This document shows positions 8,604-21,827 of a DNA stretch of 64,000 nt, in pieces. Made by a program: the position numbers and the translations under genes. The notes beneath the pieces were generated by a model. That model was not told where the DNA came from. It made no database searches and worked only from the letters and a program-made list of their open reading frames with translations. The stretch lies in the NCBI GenBank assembly GCA_021848545.1, contig JAJZUL010000009.1, forward strand, positions 1-64,000, read 5' to 3'. The number at the start of each line of letters is the position of its first letter. Positions within the stretch are counted from its first letter, which is position 1. The DNA is from Pseudomonadota bacterium. GTDB taxonomy: Bacteria > Pseudomonadota > Alphaproteobacteria > Rhodospirillales > Magnetospirillaceae.

Positions 8604-9194
8604 ATGGGGGTGCGTACGAAACTGGCGGGAGCGATCGCGCTGACCCTGCTGCTGCCCGGCCCCGCGGCCAACGCCGCGGACCGCACGGCCCAGCCGCTGC
8701 TCCAGCCGGTCACCGGCGAAGCGACCTATGCCTGCACCGGCGGCAAGACCATCCGCGCGCTTTTCCAGGACGACGTGCGCCTTCGTCTGAGCGACGGCCG
8801 CGATCTCATCATTCCGTACAAGGATACGGAGAGCTTCGCCCAGGAGGCGTCGGCGGGCGGCTTCGCCTTCCGCAGCAAGAGCAAGGCCGCGAACATCATC
8901 GAGAACGGCACCGAGACCTACGCCAACTGCACCGCCAAGACGCCCGCCTTCGGCAACAACACCTGGATCTATCATTGCGACGGCGGCAAGACGATCCGGG
9001 CGACCTACGAGAATTCGGTGCAGATTCTGATGGATAACGGCCAGGTTTTCGTGGCCCCGCAGACGGTTTCGGCCAACGGCGCGCGCTATGCCTCCGCCCA
9101 CGGGTCCTTCGTCTTCTGGATCGTCGGCAACCATGCCAAGCTCAAACTCGGCCCGACCTCCCTGCAATGCACCGAATTGCCGAATAAGAAATAA
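8604..9194 (+). CDS. Exported protein with two MliC-like domains
   Basis: 196 residues with a signal peptide (1-24, ending AANA). Two tandem copies of an MliC-like fold follow, about 36-112 and 123-190, each opening with Y-x-C-x-GGKTIRA and the first closing with a second Cys (YANC). MliC proteins inhibit C-type lysozyme in the envelope; here there is no clear lipobox, so the protein is probably periplasmic. The double domain is less usual. AAGGGGG precedes ATG 8604. It follows the HD-GYP gene by 20 bp and may be co-transcribed. Confidence 0.75.
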   Translation: MGVRTKLAGAIALTLLLPGPAANAADRTAQPLLQPVTGEATYACTGGKTIRALFQDDVRLRLSDGRDLIIPYKDTESFAQEASAGGFAFRSKSKAANIIENGTETYANCTAKTPAFGNNTWIYHCDGGKTIRATYENSVQILMDNGQVFVAPQTVSANGARYASAHGSFVFWIVGNHAKLKLGPTSLQCTELPNKK

Positions 9195-9198
9195 CCTC

Positions 9199-9798
9199 TC
9201 AGACCTTCCTTATCACCATCTGCAGGGTGGCGGCGGTGCCGGTGTGCAGGGGTCCCTCCTCCAGACGGTCCAGGGCCTCGACGCATTCGACGATCTCGGC
9301 GCCGGCGAAATCCTCCTTGAGCATGGCGGCGGTGAACAGCATGTCGGGGTCTTTCGGCCCCCCCGACTTGTATTGCAACTGCTCGGGCCGGAACGCCTCC
9401 ATCACCACGATGCCGCCGGGGACCAGCGCGTCGAGCATGGCCCGGTGCAGGCGGGCGCGGTGATCCTTGTGCAGATGACAGAAGACCGACACCACCGCGT
9501 CGAAGCTTTCGCGCGGCCACTCCCAGGATTGGAGATCGGACAGAGCGGTGCGATAGGGCACGCCGCGTTCGGCCGCCAGGGCGCGGGCCTTGGCCTGGCC
9601 CACCGCCGAGGAATCGACGGACAGCACGTCGAGACCGCGCTCGGCCAGCCACACCCCGTTACGCCCCTCGCCGTCGCCCGGCACCAGGGCCCGCATGCCC
9701 GGTTTGAACAAAGGCGCCCGCGCCATCAGGAAATTATTGGCGCGGGTCCCGTACAGATAATCCGTGCCGCCGAATTTCTCGTCCCAGAAGGTCGCCAT
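9199..9798 (-). CDS. Small SAM-dependent methyltransferase (TehB-like)
   Basis: 199 residues from MATFWDEKFGG. The SAM motif is LVPGDGEGRNGVWLA, which is typical of the TehB/thiopurine-type group rather than the GxGxG form; SVFCHLHKDHR follows. The real substrate is unknown. The frame is open upstream into the dispersed repeat, so ATG 9798 is chosen because the conserved N-terminus begins there. It lies downstream of eno on the same strand, separated by the repeat. Confidence 0.85.
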   Translation of the reverse strand: MATFWDEKFGGTDYLYGTRANNFLMARAPLFKPGMRALVPGDGEGRNGVWLAERGLDVLSVDSSAVGQAKARALAAERGVPYRTALSDLQSWEWPRESFDAVVSVFCHLHKDHRARLHRAMLDALVPGGIVVMEAFRPEQLQYKSGGPKDPDMLFTAAMLKEDFAGAEIVECVEALDRLEEGPLHTGTAATLQMVIRKV

Positions 9799-9814
9799 GC
9801 CATCCACCCTTGCC

Positions 9815-10025
9815 TGAAGAGCGGCCAGCATGCCCCGAAGGAGCGAACGCGATCAAGCGCGAGCGCCGGCGCTTGAAGCGCACAAACAACACAACCCTCG
9901 ACCTACGGCACCGGAGGAGCGCAGCGACGACTATGCGCCCGAAGCGGAGCGGAGCACCAAGGCCCGCACGCCGGAGCGAGCGCAAGCGAGTGAGGACAGC
10001 CAAGCGCGAGCGCCGGCGTTTGAGG

Positions 10026-10028
<3 letters not shown>
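9815..10028 (-). repeat. Dispersed tandem repeat, copy B (one full unit plus a partial unit)
   Basis: Minus-strand copy of the unit at 22-156. A full unit begins at the eno stop codon (the TAG at 10026-10028 lies in its edge) and is followed by linker sequence and the first part of a second unit (ending near 9815). It fills the gap between eno and the TehB-like methyltransferase. The central TGAA hairpin is degraded in this copy. Confidence 0.8.
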
Positions 10029-14149
<4,121 letters not shown>

Positions 14150-14153
<4 letters not shown>

Positions 14154-14821
14154 TCCCTCATCTCTTCCAGCACCGCGCGGGCCAAAGGCACGGTGATCGG
14201 CCGCCGTTCGGCCAGGGAGCGGCGGTCGAGTTCCGCCACCACCCGGCGGATGGCGGCAAAACTGCGTTCGACGCGACCGATCAGATAGGCCACCACCTCT
14301 TCGCCCACCGGGATCTGGCGGTCGGCGAATTGCTTGACCATCACCGCCGCCAGTAGGGAATCGTCGGGCAGGCCGATCCCCACCGCCGGCAGGATTTTCA
14401 GGCGCGAAGCGAGATCGGGCAGACGGAATTCCATCCGCGCCGGCGGCTTCGACCCGGCCATCACCAGGGCGCAACCGCCGGCGCGGGCCAGATTGAACAG
14501 GTGGAACAGGGCCGTTTCGCTGATCAGGCCGTCCAGATCGTCGAGGACGATCAGGCGCCGGCCGTCCACAAGCGCGGGCACCATGGCCTCGTCAAGAGCG
14601 GCGGCGACTATCGGCCGCGCCCCCTCGATGGCGGCGAAGGCGGCGAGAAGATGGCTTTTGCCGCTGCCCGGCGGACCGAACAAGGCCAATCCCGGCGCGT
14701 TCCAATCGGGCCAGCGATCCAGCCAGACCACCGCTTCCGCATTGCAGGGGGCCACCAGGAAATCTTCGCGCCCGAACGCCGGACGATGGCCGAGATCCAG
14801 GGGCAATTGCGCGCCCGTCAC
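14150..14821 (-). CDS. hdaA: DnaA regulatory protein HdaA
   Basis: 223-residue DnaA-like AAA+ protein that, with the DNA clamp, promotes ATP hydrolysis on DnaA. It begins with QLPLDL (residues 5-10), a sliding-clamp-binding motif placed as in Hda. Walker A is GPPGSGKSH, and the Walker B region is LIVLDDLDGL. No DNA-binding domain IV follows, as expected for Hda. It overlaps the upstream permease gene by 4 bp and converges on pepN. Confidence 0.92.
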
Positions 14822-15954
14822 GGTTCGGGAGCCGGATTGGAGGGCGATTCAGACATTGGGTTGCCCCGCGAGCGGGTCGCGCCAATGTCATCGCGCTCCA
14901 GCGGCCCCTCGTACAGGGAACTGGCGAGATAGCGTTTGAGAGCGAAGCGGACCAGCACGCCGGCGACGGCGGCCACCGGCACCGCCAGCAGGATGCCGAC
15001 GAACCCCACCAAAGCGCCGCCGGCCAGAAGAGCGAACATGATCCAGACCGGATGCAGGCAGATGCGATCGCCCACCAGCTTCGGCGTCAGGAAATTGCCT
15101 TCGATCTGGCTGCCGACGACGAAGACCGCGACCGCCATCGCCGGCAGGGGCCAGTCTCCGGTCTGGGCGAAGGCCACCGCCACCGCCACCACCAGACCGC
15201 TCAAGGTGCCGAAATAGGGAATGAAGGACAGCAGCCCGGCGCCCAGGCCGATCAGCAGGCCGAGATCGACGCCCACCACCGTCAGGCCGATGGCATAGAT
15301 GGTGCCCAACACCAGACAGACGATGGCCTGACCGCGCACGAAGCCGGCCAGGGTACGATCGATCTCGCGAAATTGTTCGCGGATGGTCTCGGCATCGGCG
15401 CGGGGCAGCCAGGCATTCATCCGATCCACCAGATGATGCCAGTCGCGCAGGAAATAAAAGGTGACCACGGGGGTGATGAACAGCAGCGACAGCACATTGA
15501 CCACCGCCAGACCGCCGGTCAGCACATGGCGGAGCACGCCCAGCAGCCAGCTGACGACCGTGCCGGCATAGCCGCTCGCCGACGAGCGGAGATTTTGAAT
15601 ATCGCCGACATTGAGCCGCTTCATCACGTCATGGATCAACGGCGAAAGCTGGTGAATCACCGCATTGACGTATTCGGGAACATGGGTGGCGAAACGGACC
15701 ACCTGATTCTGGATCACCGGCACCAGCAACACGCCGGCCACCACCAGGAACAGAAAGAAGACCAGGGTGATGAGGGTGGTGGCCATCAGCCGCGACAGCC
15801 CCATCCGTTCCAGGCGCCCGGCCACGGGATCGAGGAAATAGGCGATGGCCATGCCGGCGACGAACGGCAGCAGCACGCCCCGCAGCACATAAAGCAGAAC
15901 GGCGAAGGCCGCGAAACCGATCAGCCAGAACCGCAGCCTTTGCGCCGACGTCAT
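14818..15954 (-). CDS. AI-2E/PerM family transporter
   Basis: 378-residue inner-membrane protein of the AI-2E (PerM/TqsA) family with about eight predicted membrane segments: a pair at the N-terminus, one near 65-85, one near 155 and a cluster at 215-335. The large loop carries the family stretch around FLRDWHHLVDRMNAWLPR. The substrate is unknown. DUF2066-PerM-HdaA next to purM-purN is a conserved Rhodospirillales neighbourhood. Confidence 0.9.
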   Translation of the reverse strand: MTSAQRLRFWLIGFAAFAVLLYVLRGVLLPFVAGMAIAYFLDPVAGRLERMGLSRLMATTLITLVFFLFLVVAGVLLVPVIQNQVVRFATHVPEYVNAVIHQLSPLIHDVMKRLNVGDIQNLRSSASGYAGTVVSWLLGVLRHVLTGGLAVVNVLSLLFITPVVTFYFLRDWHHLVDRMNAWLPRADAETIREQFREIDRTLAGFVRGQAIVCLVLGTIYAIGLTVVGVDLGLLIGLGAGLLSFIPYFGTLSGLVVAVAVAFAQTGDWPLPAMAVAVFVVGSQIEGNFLTPKLVGDRICLHPVWIMFALLAGGALVGFVGILLAVPVAAVAGVLVRFALKRYLASSLYEGPLERDDIGATRSRGNPMSESPSNPAPEP

Positions 15955-15988
15955 CGCACCCTCGCCATCCCGGACCGGGCCGGTTCCA

Positions 15989-17077
15989 TTATTGGCCGGC
16001 CGCCACGCTCATGGTCCAATAGCTGCCGCTCCATTGGAGATCGAGGCCGGCATCGGCCAAGGCGGCCTTGGCCTTGGTCTGATCGCCGGTCACGTTCAGG
16101 ATCAGGGCGGCCTCGGACCGCGACAGGGACACCACGTCGTAGGAGCGGATGGTCGCCACCCGCGCCAGCCGGGTCCGCACCGCCAGCCAGTCGGACAGGC
16201 CGGTCAAGGGCACGATGGCCGAAAGCGGCGTGGTCGGCTGCGTCGCCGCGCCCATGGCGGTCTGCTTGAACGCGGTATCGATGGATCGGGTGATGTCGGC
16301 CGCCGCCCGGCTCATCATCCGGGCGGCGGTTTCCCCGCTTTTTTTCGTGTAGGAAATGGTGGTGAAGGGCAGGGTCAGACCGGTCGCCCCGGACAGGGTC
16401 ACGTCCAGACGGGTTCCGTCCGCCGACAGGGTGGCGGCGGCCACCAGCACGTTGGCGGAATTGAAGCGGGCGCCCTCGGCCGACAGGGCCTGGGTATCGT
16501 CCGCCAGGGCCTGGGCGGCGGTCACCGTGCGGACGTCGGACAGATCGCCCGGCGGCACGTCGATCGGCACCACGCCCCCGGCCGCGGCCGGGGCGAGATC
16601 GGCCCAGGCGTCGCGCCACGGATTGGGATCGTCCCACAACACCGTCATCCCGGCCGAGGTCAGAACCGGCAGCACCACCAACGGCGGCGCGGCGGCGGTG
16701 GTGAAGGGAATATCGGCCTTGGTCAACAGCGCCGTCACCGCGTTGCCGTCGAACTGCACGCTCATGGTGGCGATATAGCGCACGGAAGAGGCCTGCTCGC
16801 GCTCGATCTGGTAATCCTGCACGTAATCGACCCCGTCCACCTGGGGCAGGCGCGCATAGTCGGCGGGCAAGGTCAGGCGATGCAGCAAACGGGTGAAGGC
16901 CCGGCGCTGTCCTTCGGCGAGGGCCTGCTTTTTGGCGGCGCTGGCGCTGGCCGCGGTCACGTCCACCTTGACGTCCGCGACGGTAAAGGGGTTGGCGGTC
17001 TCGGCCCGCCCGGCACGGGCCAGGAACAGGGCGAAAACCATCAGGACGAAGAGACCGGCGAAACGGCGAGAAGACAT
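15989..17077 (-). CDS. DUF2066 domain protein, exported
   Basis: 362 residues with a signal peptide (1-25, ending GRA). The body matches the DUF2066 family, which has no assigned biochemical function, with the typical AALAEGQRRAFTRLLHRL-like N-terminal block. It is the first gene of the minus-strand unit with the permease and hdaA, and divergent from purM across about 200 bp. Confidence 0.82.
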   Translation of the reverse strand: MSSRRFAGLFVLMVFALFLARAGRAETANPFTVADVKVDVTAASASAAKKQALAEGQRRAFTRLLHRLTLPADYARLPQVDGVDYVQDYQIEREQASSVRYIATMSVQFDGNAVTALLTKADIPFTTAAAPPLVVLPVLTSAGMTVLWDDPNPWRDAWADLAPAAAGGVVPIDVPPGDLSDVRTVTAAQALADDTQALSAEGARFNSANVLVAAATLSADGTRLDVTLSGATGLTLPFTTISYTKKSGETAARMMSRAAADITRSIDTAFKQTAMGAATQPTTPLSAIVPLTGLSDWLAVRTRLARVATIRSYDVVSLSRSEAALILNVTGDQTKAKAALADAGLDLQWSGSYWTMSVAAGQ

Positions 17078-17284
17078 TGCAAACCACCGGGGTTGGAGTA
17101 TGTTTGGCCTACCCGATCCGGGTGCAGCCCTACCCGGGCTGCGCGTACTCTAGCACAGGCCGGTTCCGGGAAAACCCCATTCAAAACCGGACCCTGTTCC
17201 AAAGACTGAACTCCATGCCCGGATCGCTCTTGCCGGACCGAATTTTCGAACCCGGCCGATCCTCCTTACTTTGCGAGGCTTGCC

Positions 17285-18349
17285 ATTTCGCCCCATGACA
17301 AACCCCTGACCTACCGGGACGCGGGCGTCGATATCGATGCCGGCGACGCCCTGGTCGAGGCCATCAAACCCCTGGCGAAAGCCACCGCGCGGCGCGGCAC
17401 CGGTGCCGGGCTGGGCGGCTACGGCGCCCTGTTCGACCTGAAGGAAGCCGGTTTCGTCGATCCGATCCTGGTTTCGACCACCGATGGCGTCGGCACCAAG
17501 CTCAAGGTCGCCATCGACGCCGGACGGCACGATACGGTCGGCATCGATCTGGTGGCCATGTGCGTCAACGATCTGCTGGCCCAGGGCGCCGAGCCCTTGT
17601 TCTTTCTGGATTACTTCGCCACCGGCCATCTGGACGTGGCCGCGGCCAAGGACATCATCGCCGGCATCGCTTTGGGCTGCCGTCAGGCGGGCTGCGCCCT
17701 GGTGGGCGGCGAAACCGCGGAAATGCCGGGCCTTTACGCCGGCGACGATTACGATCTCGCCGGTTTCGCGGTGGGCGCCGCCGAACGCGGCCATCTGTTG
17801 CCCACCGGCGACATCCGCGCCGGCGACGTGGTTCTGGGCATCAATTCCACCGGGCTTCATTCCAACGGCTTCTCGCTGGCGCGCCGCATCGTCGCCGACC
17901 GGGGCCTGTCCTATGGCCGGCCGGCGCCGTTCGACAACACCGTGAGCCTGGGCGAGGCCCTGCTGGCCCCCACCCGCATCTATGTGCGGGGCGTTCTGCC
18001 TTTGGTGAAAAGTGGCGCGATCAAGGCCCTGGCCCATATCACCGGCGGCGGTCTGGTCGGCAACGTGCCCCGGGTTCTGCCCGCCGACGCCGTGGCCGAG
18101 ATCGATGCCGGCGGCTGGCCGATGCCGCCGATCTTCTCGTGGCTGGCCCGCGAAGGAAACGTGGCGCCCCAGGAAATGGCCCGCACCTTCAATTGCGGTA
18201 TCGGCATGGTGGCGGTGACGGCGCCGGAAAACGTCATCGAACTGTTCCATACCCTGGGCCAGCAGGGCGAAACCGCCCAGGTGATCGGCTCCATCCGGCC
18301 GCGGAGCGGCGACGAACCGCAATGCCGGGTGAACGGTCTGGCCTTCTGA
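17285..18349 (+). CDS. purM: Phosphoribosylformylglycinamidine cyclo-ligase, non-standard start
   Basis: AIR synthetase of purine synthesis. From [12 protein letters not shown] onward the whole family sequence is present, including [14 protein letters not shown]. No ATG, GTG or TTG is in frame between the upstream TGA (17207-17209) and Met codon 17552, which is far inside the conserved domain. ATT at 17285 gives [13 protein letters not shown] and has GCGAGG ending 6 nt upstream. The out-of-frame ATG at 17295 would give [11 protein letters not shown] if one base were restored. So either AUU initiation or a 1-bp deletion/sequence error; 354 aa from the ATT. Confidence 0.85.
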   Translation: MSPHDKPLTYRDAGVDIDAGDALVEAIKPLAKATARRGTGAGLGGYGALFDLKEAGFVDPILVSTTDGVGTKLKVAIDAGRHDTVGIDLVAMCVNDLLAQGAEPLFFLDYFATGHLDVAAAKDIIAGIALGCRQAGCALVGGETAEMPGLYAGDDYDLAGFAVGAAERGHLLPTGDIRAGDVVLGINSTGLHSNGFSLARRIVADRGLSYGRPAPFDNTVSLGEALLAPTRIYVRGVLPLVKSGAIKALAHITGGGLVGNVPRVLPADAVAEIDAGGWPMPPIFSWLAREGNVAPQEMARTFNCGIGMVAVTAPENVIELFHTLGQQGETAQVIGSIRPRSGDEPQCRVNGLAF

Positions 18350-18351
18350 CC

Positions 18352-18999
18352 ATGGTCCGCAAACGGGTGGGCGTGCTGGTTTCGGGCCGGGGCAGCAATC
18401 TGCAGGCCCTGCTCGACGCCTGCGCCGACTCCGCCTTCCCGGCCGAAATCGCCCTGGTGATCGCCAACGTCGCCGACGCCCCGGCCCTGGCGCGGGCGGA
18501 ACGGGCGGGCGTGGCCACCCGCACCATCCCCCATCGGGATTTCCCCAGCCGCGAGGATTTCGACGCGGCGCTGGACCGCGCCCTGCGCGAGGCCGGCATC
18601 GACATCGTCTGTCTGGCCGGATTCATGCGCATTCTGACTCCCGGTTTCGTCGAGGGCTGGCGGGGACGCATGATCAACGTCCATCCCGCCTTGCTGCCCG
18701 CCTTCAAGGGATTGGACACCCACGCCCGCGCTCTGGCCGAGGGGGTGAAGCTGCACGGCTGCACCGTCCATCTGGTGGTGCCCGACCTCGATGCCGGCCC
18801 GATCCTGGCCCAGGCCGCCGTGCCGGTGCTGGACGGCGACGATGCCGACGCTTTGGCGGCGCGGGTCCTGATCCAGGAACACCGCCTGTATCCTTTGGCC
18901 CTGAAACTGCTGGCCGAGGGCCGGGTGCGGATCGGGAACGGCCGCACCCATATCGACGCCCCCGCTCCCGACGGGGTTTTGGCCAATCCGCAGCCCTGA
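18352..18999 (+). CDS. purN: Phosphoribosylglycinamide formyltransferase
   Basis: GAR transformylase using 10-formyl-THF, 215 residues. GRGSNLQAL at the N-terminus binds the substrate phosphate. The catalytic block NVHPALLPAFKG with the conserved Asn-His and the later Asp (PDLDAGPIL) are present. The ATG lies 2 bp after the purM stop, so the pair forms an operon for successive purine steps. Confidence 0.97.
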   Translation: MVRKRVGVLVSGRGSNLQALLDACADSAFPAEIALVIANVADAPALARAERAGVATRTIPHRDFPSREDFDAALDRALREAGIDIVCLAGFMRILTPGFVEGWRGRMINVHPALLPAFKGLDTHARALAEGVKLHGCTVHLVVPDLDAGPILAQAAVPVLDGDDADALAARVLIQEHRLYPLALKLLAEGRVRIGNGRTHIDAPAPDGVLANPQP

Positions 19000-19012
19000 A
19001 ATCCGGTAGCCC

Positions 19013-19105
19013 GTCATCCTCGGGTTTGGCCCGAGGATCCACGCGGGTCCCCCCGCACCATGCCGGCGGCACGGCGTGGATGGCCGGGACAAGCCCGGCC
19101 ATGAC
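19013..19105. repeat. Cruciform REP-type element after purN
   Basis: Ends GTCAT (19013) and ATGAC (19105) pair, as do ATCCACGC and GCGTGGAT. Each arm also contains its own hairpin (CCTCGGG/CCCGAGG and GGCCGGG/CCCGGCC). This form of intergenic repeat is widespread in alphaproteobacteria. It may help terminate purMN transcription. Confidence 0.8.
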
Positions 19106-19175
19106 GACAACAAACTGAAAACACGGTGTTTGGACGGCGGACGTCTGGCTGTGTCCATACCAGCGCCGAAAGCGA

Positions 19176-19208
19176 AACCGGATCGTGCCGCAACGGCACG
19201 ATCCGGTT
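19176..19208. repeat. 15-bp perfect hairpin
   Basis: Arms 19176-19190 and 19194-19208 pair perfectly around CAA. A second perfect 11-bp hairpin is at 19295-19319. Together with the cruciform they fill the 364-bp gap between purN and the DsrE2-like gene, where I see no gene. Confidence 0.75.
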
Positions 19209-19363
19209 CAAGCAACGATACGCAGCCGAGCTTGTGTATCAGCCCTCGCCGGGCGCGGCCGTCCGGCCGCTTGGCCGCTCGCTCAACGCTCGCCGGAGCG
19301 GCGCGAAGCGCGCCGCTCCAGATCACCGGAACGCGTTCATCCCGCCCCGACCCGTGCGCCGGG

Positions 19364-19849
19364 TCAGATGTACAGGTTGATCTCGGACTGGGTCGCGGTC
19401 TCGATATAGCTGGCGGCGCCGACATATTCGATGCCGTCGATCAGATCTTCGCGCTTGTACTCGAACAGGTCGAGGGTCATCTGGCAGGCCAGCATCCGAA
19501 CCTCGGCTTCGACCGCCATCTCGCGCAATTCCTCGATCGAGGCCACGCCCTTCTTCTTGATGAGGTTCTTCATCATCGAGGTGGCCATGGAATCCATGCC
19601 CGGCATCGCGCCCAGCAGATTGGGCATCACCATGTGCCCGCCCATCATCGGCATTTCCATGGCGGCGTTGCCCAGCGTGGTGATCTTGAGGTTCAGATCC
19701 TTCTTGAGCAGCGCCAGCCCGTAGAAGGTGAAGAACAACGTCACGTCGAGGCCCATGGCGGCCGCGGTGGTCGCCAGGATGAAGGGCGGATAGGCCCAGT
19801 CCAGCGTACCCTTGGTGACGATTATCGACATGCGTTTGGCATTAGCCAT
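19364..19849 (-). CDS. DsrE/DsrF-like (DsrE2) sulfur-relay family protein
   Basis: 161 residues of the DsrE2 type: SIIVTKGTLDWAYPPFILATTAAAMG at the start, a Met-rich central stretch (residues about 65-90) and RMLACQMTLDLF near the end with one Cys. Relatives bind or relay sulfane sulfur, often near rhodanese or TusA genes, none of which is visible here. ATG 19849 is chosen over an upstream TTG. The neighbouring DUF2892 gene also belongs to families often found in sulfur-relay contexts. Confidence 0.85.
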   Translation of the reverse strand: MANAKRMSIIVTKGTLDWAYPPFILATTAAAMGLDVTLFFTFYGLALLKKDLNLKITTLGNAAMEMPMMGGHMVMPNLLGAMPGMDSMATSMMKNLIKKKGVASIEELREMAVEAEVRMLACQMTLDLFEYKREDLIDGIEYVGAASYIETATQSEINLYI

Positions 19850-19998
19850 AGCGTCCAATCTCCGAAAAGTGCCCGGCTCGCATCAGCAAAGCCTAATATG
19901 GAGGCATCCTATGGGCTTTGGCGGGCGCCCGGGTAGTATCCTTGAACTACGCGCGCGCAAATCTCCCATTATCGCCCCCGCTTCCGACAGTCCAATGA

Positions 19999-20038
19999 AA
20001 AACGGCAGGCCTCCCCCCCCGGTGCGGCCTGCCGTTTT
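19999..20038 (-). terminator. Bidirectional terminator after the FadL-like gene
   Basis: AAAACGGCAGGCC (19999-20011) pairs with GGCCTGCCGTTTT (20026-20038). Read on the minus strand, a T run follows the stem, so it ends the FadL-like transcript. Confidence 0.8.
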
Positions 20039-20099
20039 CCCCGATCCGGCCCCCGGCCGGTTCAGGGTCGCGCGGTCCGTCAAGACCGCGCGATCACCA

Positions 20100-21377
20100 T
20101 TACCACTTGTAGTTCACGCCGAACGAAACGAGGTCTTCGCTCATGTTCAGAGCGATCGGCTGGGCCGTGTCGTTCGGGTTGTAGCCGCTCAACGAAGCGT
20201 TGAACGCGTGCTGATAGGCGACGGTGCCGGTCCAGTGCTTGGTGAACTGGTAATCGCCGCCGACGGCGACATGGTTCCGGATGGTGGCCGGAGCCAGGAT
20301 GTTGAACTCGGCATCGCCCTGGCCGTTGGTGAACGGGGTGGCGTGGCTGTAGCCGGTACGCAGGGTGATCTTCGGCGTCGCCTTCCACTGCAGGGCGACA
20401 CGCCAGACGTCCATGTCCTTCCAGCCGAAGCCCGATCCGGCGGCCGAACCCAGTTGCGCGGCGGTCGTATACCCGTTGGCGATGGCCGGAATCTGGCTGT
20501 AGAAGATGTGCTGCTCTTCCAACAGGACGTCCACGGCCGGGATCGGCTTGATATCGATGCCTTCGCTGACCGACGCCGGAATGTCGAAAGCGCCGCCGCC
20601 GGCGAACAGGCCGGCATATTTGCCGAACCGGGTCATCCACATCTGGGACTGGTAGGCGACCGCCAGCTTCAGCCAATTGATCGGCTGATAGGTCGCGCCG
20701 ACCTTGAAGCCGCCGCCGTAGGAATAGGAATAGCCGTTGTTGGTGACGTTGTTAGGATACTGGGACGCCGTGCTGTTCGCGAATCCCTGCAGGCCCATCG
20801 CCTCGAACCGCTGAACCGCCAGGACCGGCGCCACGCCCAGGGTCAGACCGCCGCCGATCTTGCGGGCATAGTTGACCGACAGGAAGGCCTGCGCCAGATC
20901 GACGCCGGTAGCGCCGACGGTGCCCTGAGCCCTGAACGGATCAACGGCGTAATGGGTGTCCATGCCGCCATTGGCATACATCAGAACGCCCAGGGACGAC
21001 TTGGCGTCCAGCACGTGGTTGTAGCCGAAGCACGGGATCGGGAAGAAGTTCCGCTTGCTGGTGAACTGACCCTCGTTCACGTCATAGCCCGCATAATTAC
21101 CCGTGAGGTGGCCCGCGCCGACATTGGCCTTGCGCAACGGCCGGAACGCGGTGAAGCAACCGCCGATGGAATCGCCTTCGCCTTCGCCCAGGGCCGGGTT
21201 GAGGGTGGCCGAGGTCGCGCTCTGCGACAGGGTCAAGCCGGCGCCGGCCATACCGATCGACTGGGCGTCGTAGCCGTTCGAGAAGTAGCCGTTGGTCGCG
21301 TGGGCCGGCATGGCCAAACCGACGGAGACAGCAAGACCAGCCACGCCGGCCGCCGCCTTCCACCCTCTATGAGACAT
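20100..21377 (-). CDS. FadL/OmpP1-type outer-membrane transporter
   Basis: 425 residues with a signal peptide (1-27, ending PAHA), followed by the FadL-like N-terminal plug TNGYFSNGYDAQSIGMAGAG and SATSATLNPA. It ends in an aromatic residue (VNYKW), typical of beta-barrel proteins. It probably takes up fatty acids or other hydrophobic compounds. Two Cys occur in the plug region (GGCF, PCFGY). A good ribosome site (GGGAGG) precedes ATG 21377. Confidence 0.9.
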   Translation of the reverse strand: MSHRGWKAAAGVAGLAVSVGLAMPAHATNGYFSNGYDAQSIGMAGAGLTLSQSATSATLNPALGEGEGDSIGGCFTAFRPLRKANVGAGHLTGNYAGYDVNEGQFTSKRNFFPIPCFGYNHVLDAKSSLGVLMYANGGMDTHYAVDPFRAQGTVGATGVDLAQAFLSVNYARKIGGGLTLGVAPVLAVQRFEAMGLQGFANSTASQYPNNVTNNGYSYSYGGGFKVGATYQPINWLKLAVAYQSQMWMTRFGKYAGLFAGGGAFDIPASVSEGIDIKPIPAVDVLLEEQHIFYSQIPAIANGYTTAAQLGSAAGSGFGWKDMDVWRVALQWKATPKITLRTGYSHATPFTNGQGDAEFNILAPATIRNHVAVGGDYQFTKHWTGTVAYQHAFNASLSGYNPNDTAQPIALNMSEDLVSFGVNYKW

Positions 21378-21452
21378 GATAAATCCTCCCTTGATCCGCC
21401 CGTTCGGGCCGCTGGGGGAGGACTATACGAAATGTCAGACGGCGCAGGGGGT

Positions 21453-21458
21453 ATTATA
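21453..21458 (-). promoter_or_regulatory. Candidate -10 box (TATAAT) of the FadL-like gene
   Basis: An exact TATAAT on the minus strand about 75 bp before the start. No clear -35 is seen at the right spacing, so an activator may be needed. Confidence 0.4.
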
Positions 21459-21526
21459 CTACTACCAATGCTCGCGCAGCCGCTTTCCAGCCACCCTGTG
21501 GCCAAAAGGCAACGATTACTCTTGAT

Positions 21527-21730
21527 TTAGTCGAATGCGCATCCCGGCTTGACCCCGACCTTCTTGAGAATCAGGGCCAAAGGGCAGAATCCGGTAAAGG
21601 AGGCCTGCAACATGTTGGCGCCGACGAAAGCGGTTATCCACAGCCAATAGGGTGAACCGAACTGGGCCAGCGCCAGACTGATCAGGATCACGGCGCCGGC
21701 AAAGGCCATAACGAAACGGTCGATGCTCAT
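21527..21730 (-). CDS. DUF2892 small membrane protein
   Basis: 67 residues with two hydrophobic segments (about 6-24 and 29-46), then the family ending FTGFCPLALILKKVGVKPGC. In other bacteria this domain is fused to or next to rhodaneses and persulfide-handling proteins; the Cys residues (47 and 64) are in the family positions. The divergent RND pump starts 98 bp away, with an AT-rich palindrome between them. Confidence 0.88.
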   Translation of the reverse strand: MSIDRFVMAFAGAVILISLALAQFGSPYWLWITAFVGANMLQASFTGFCPLALILKKVGVKPGCAFD

Positions 21731-21773
21731 CGCGGGTCCTTTCTGTGCGATCATAGGGCGGTGGGAGCCGTCT

Positions 21774-21799
21774 TGATAATTAGTAATATCTAATATATC
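21774..21799. promoter_or_regulatory. AT-rich operator-like palindrome
   Basis: ATTAG (21779-21783) and CTAAT (21790-21794) form an inverted repeat with 6-bp spacing, extended by GATA and TATC outside. The pattern resembles operators of ArsR/BigR-type repressors. It sits between divergent DUF2892 and the RND pump, where it could control both. Confidence 0.5.
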
Positions 21800-21827
21800 T
21801 GTCAAGCTCATCCTCCGGAGTCGCCCG

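Noticed and set aside
17552-18349. purM starting at ATG 17552
   Set aside because: This would drop about 85 conserved N-terminal residues, including the nucleotide-binding DGVGTK motif coded upstream.
19013-19319. Riboswitch or tRNA-like RNA after purN
   Set aside because: The foldable DNA is explained by a common cruciform repeat and two simple hairpins; no T-loop or known riboswitch core is seen.
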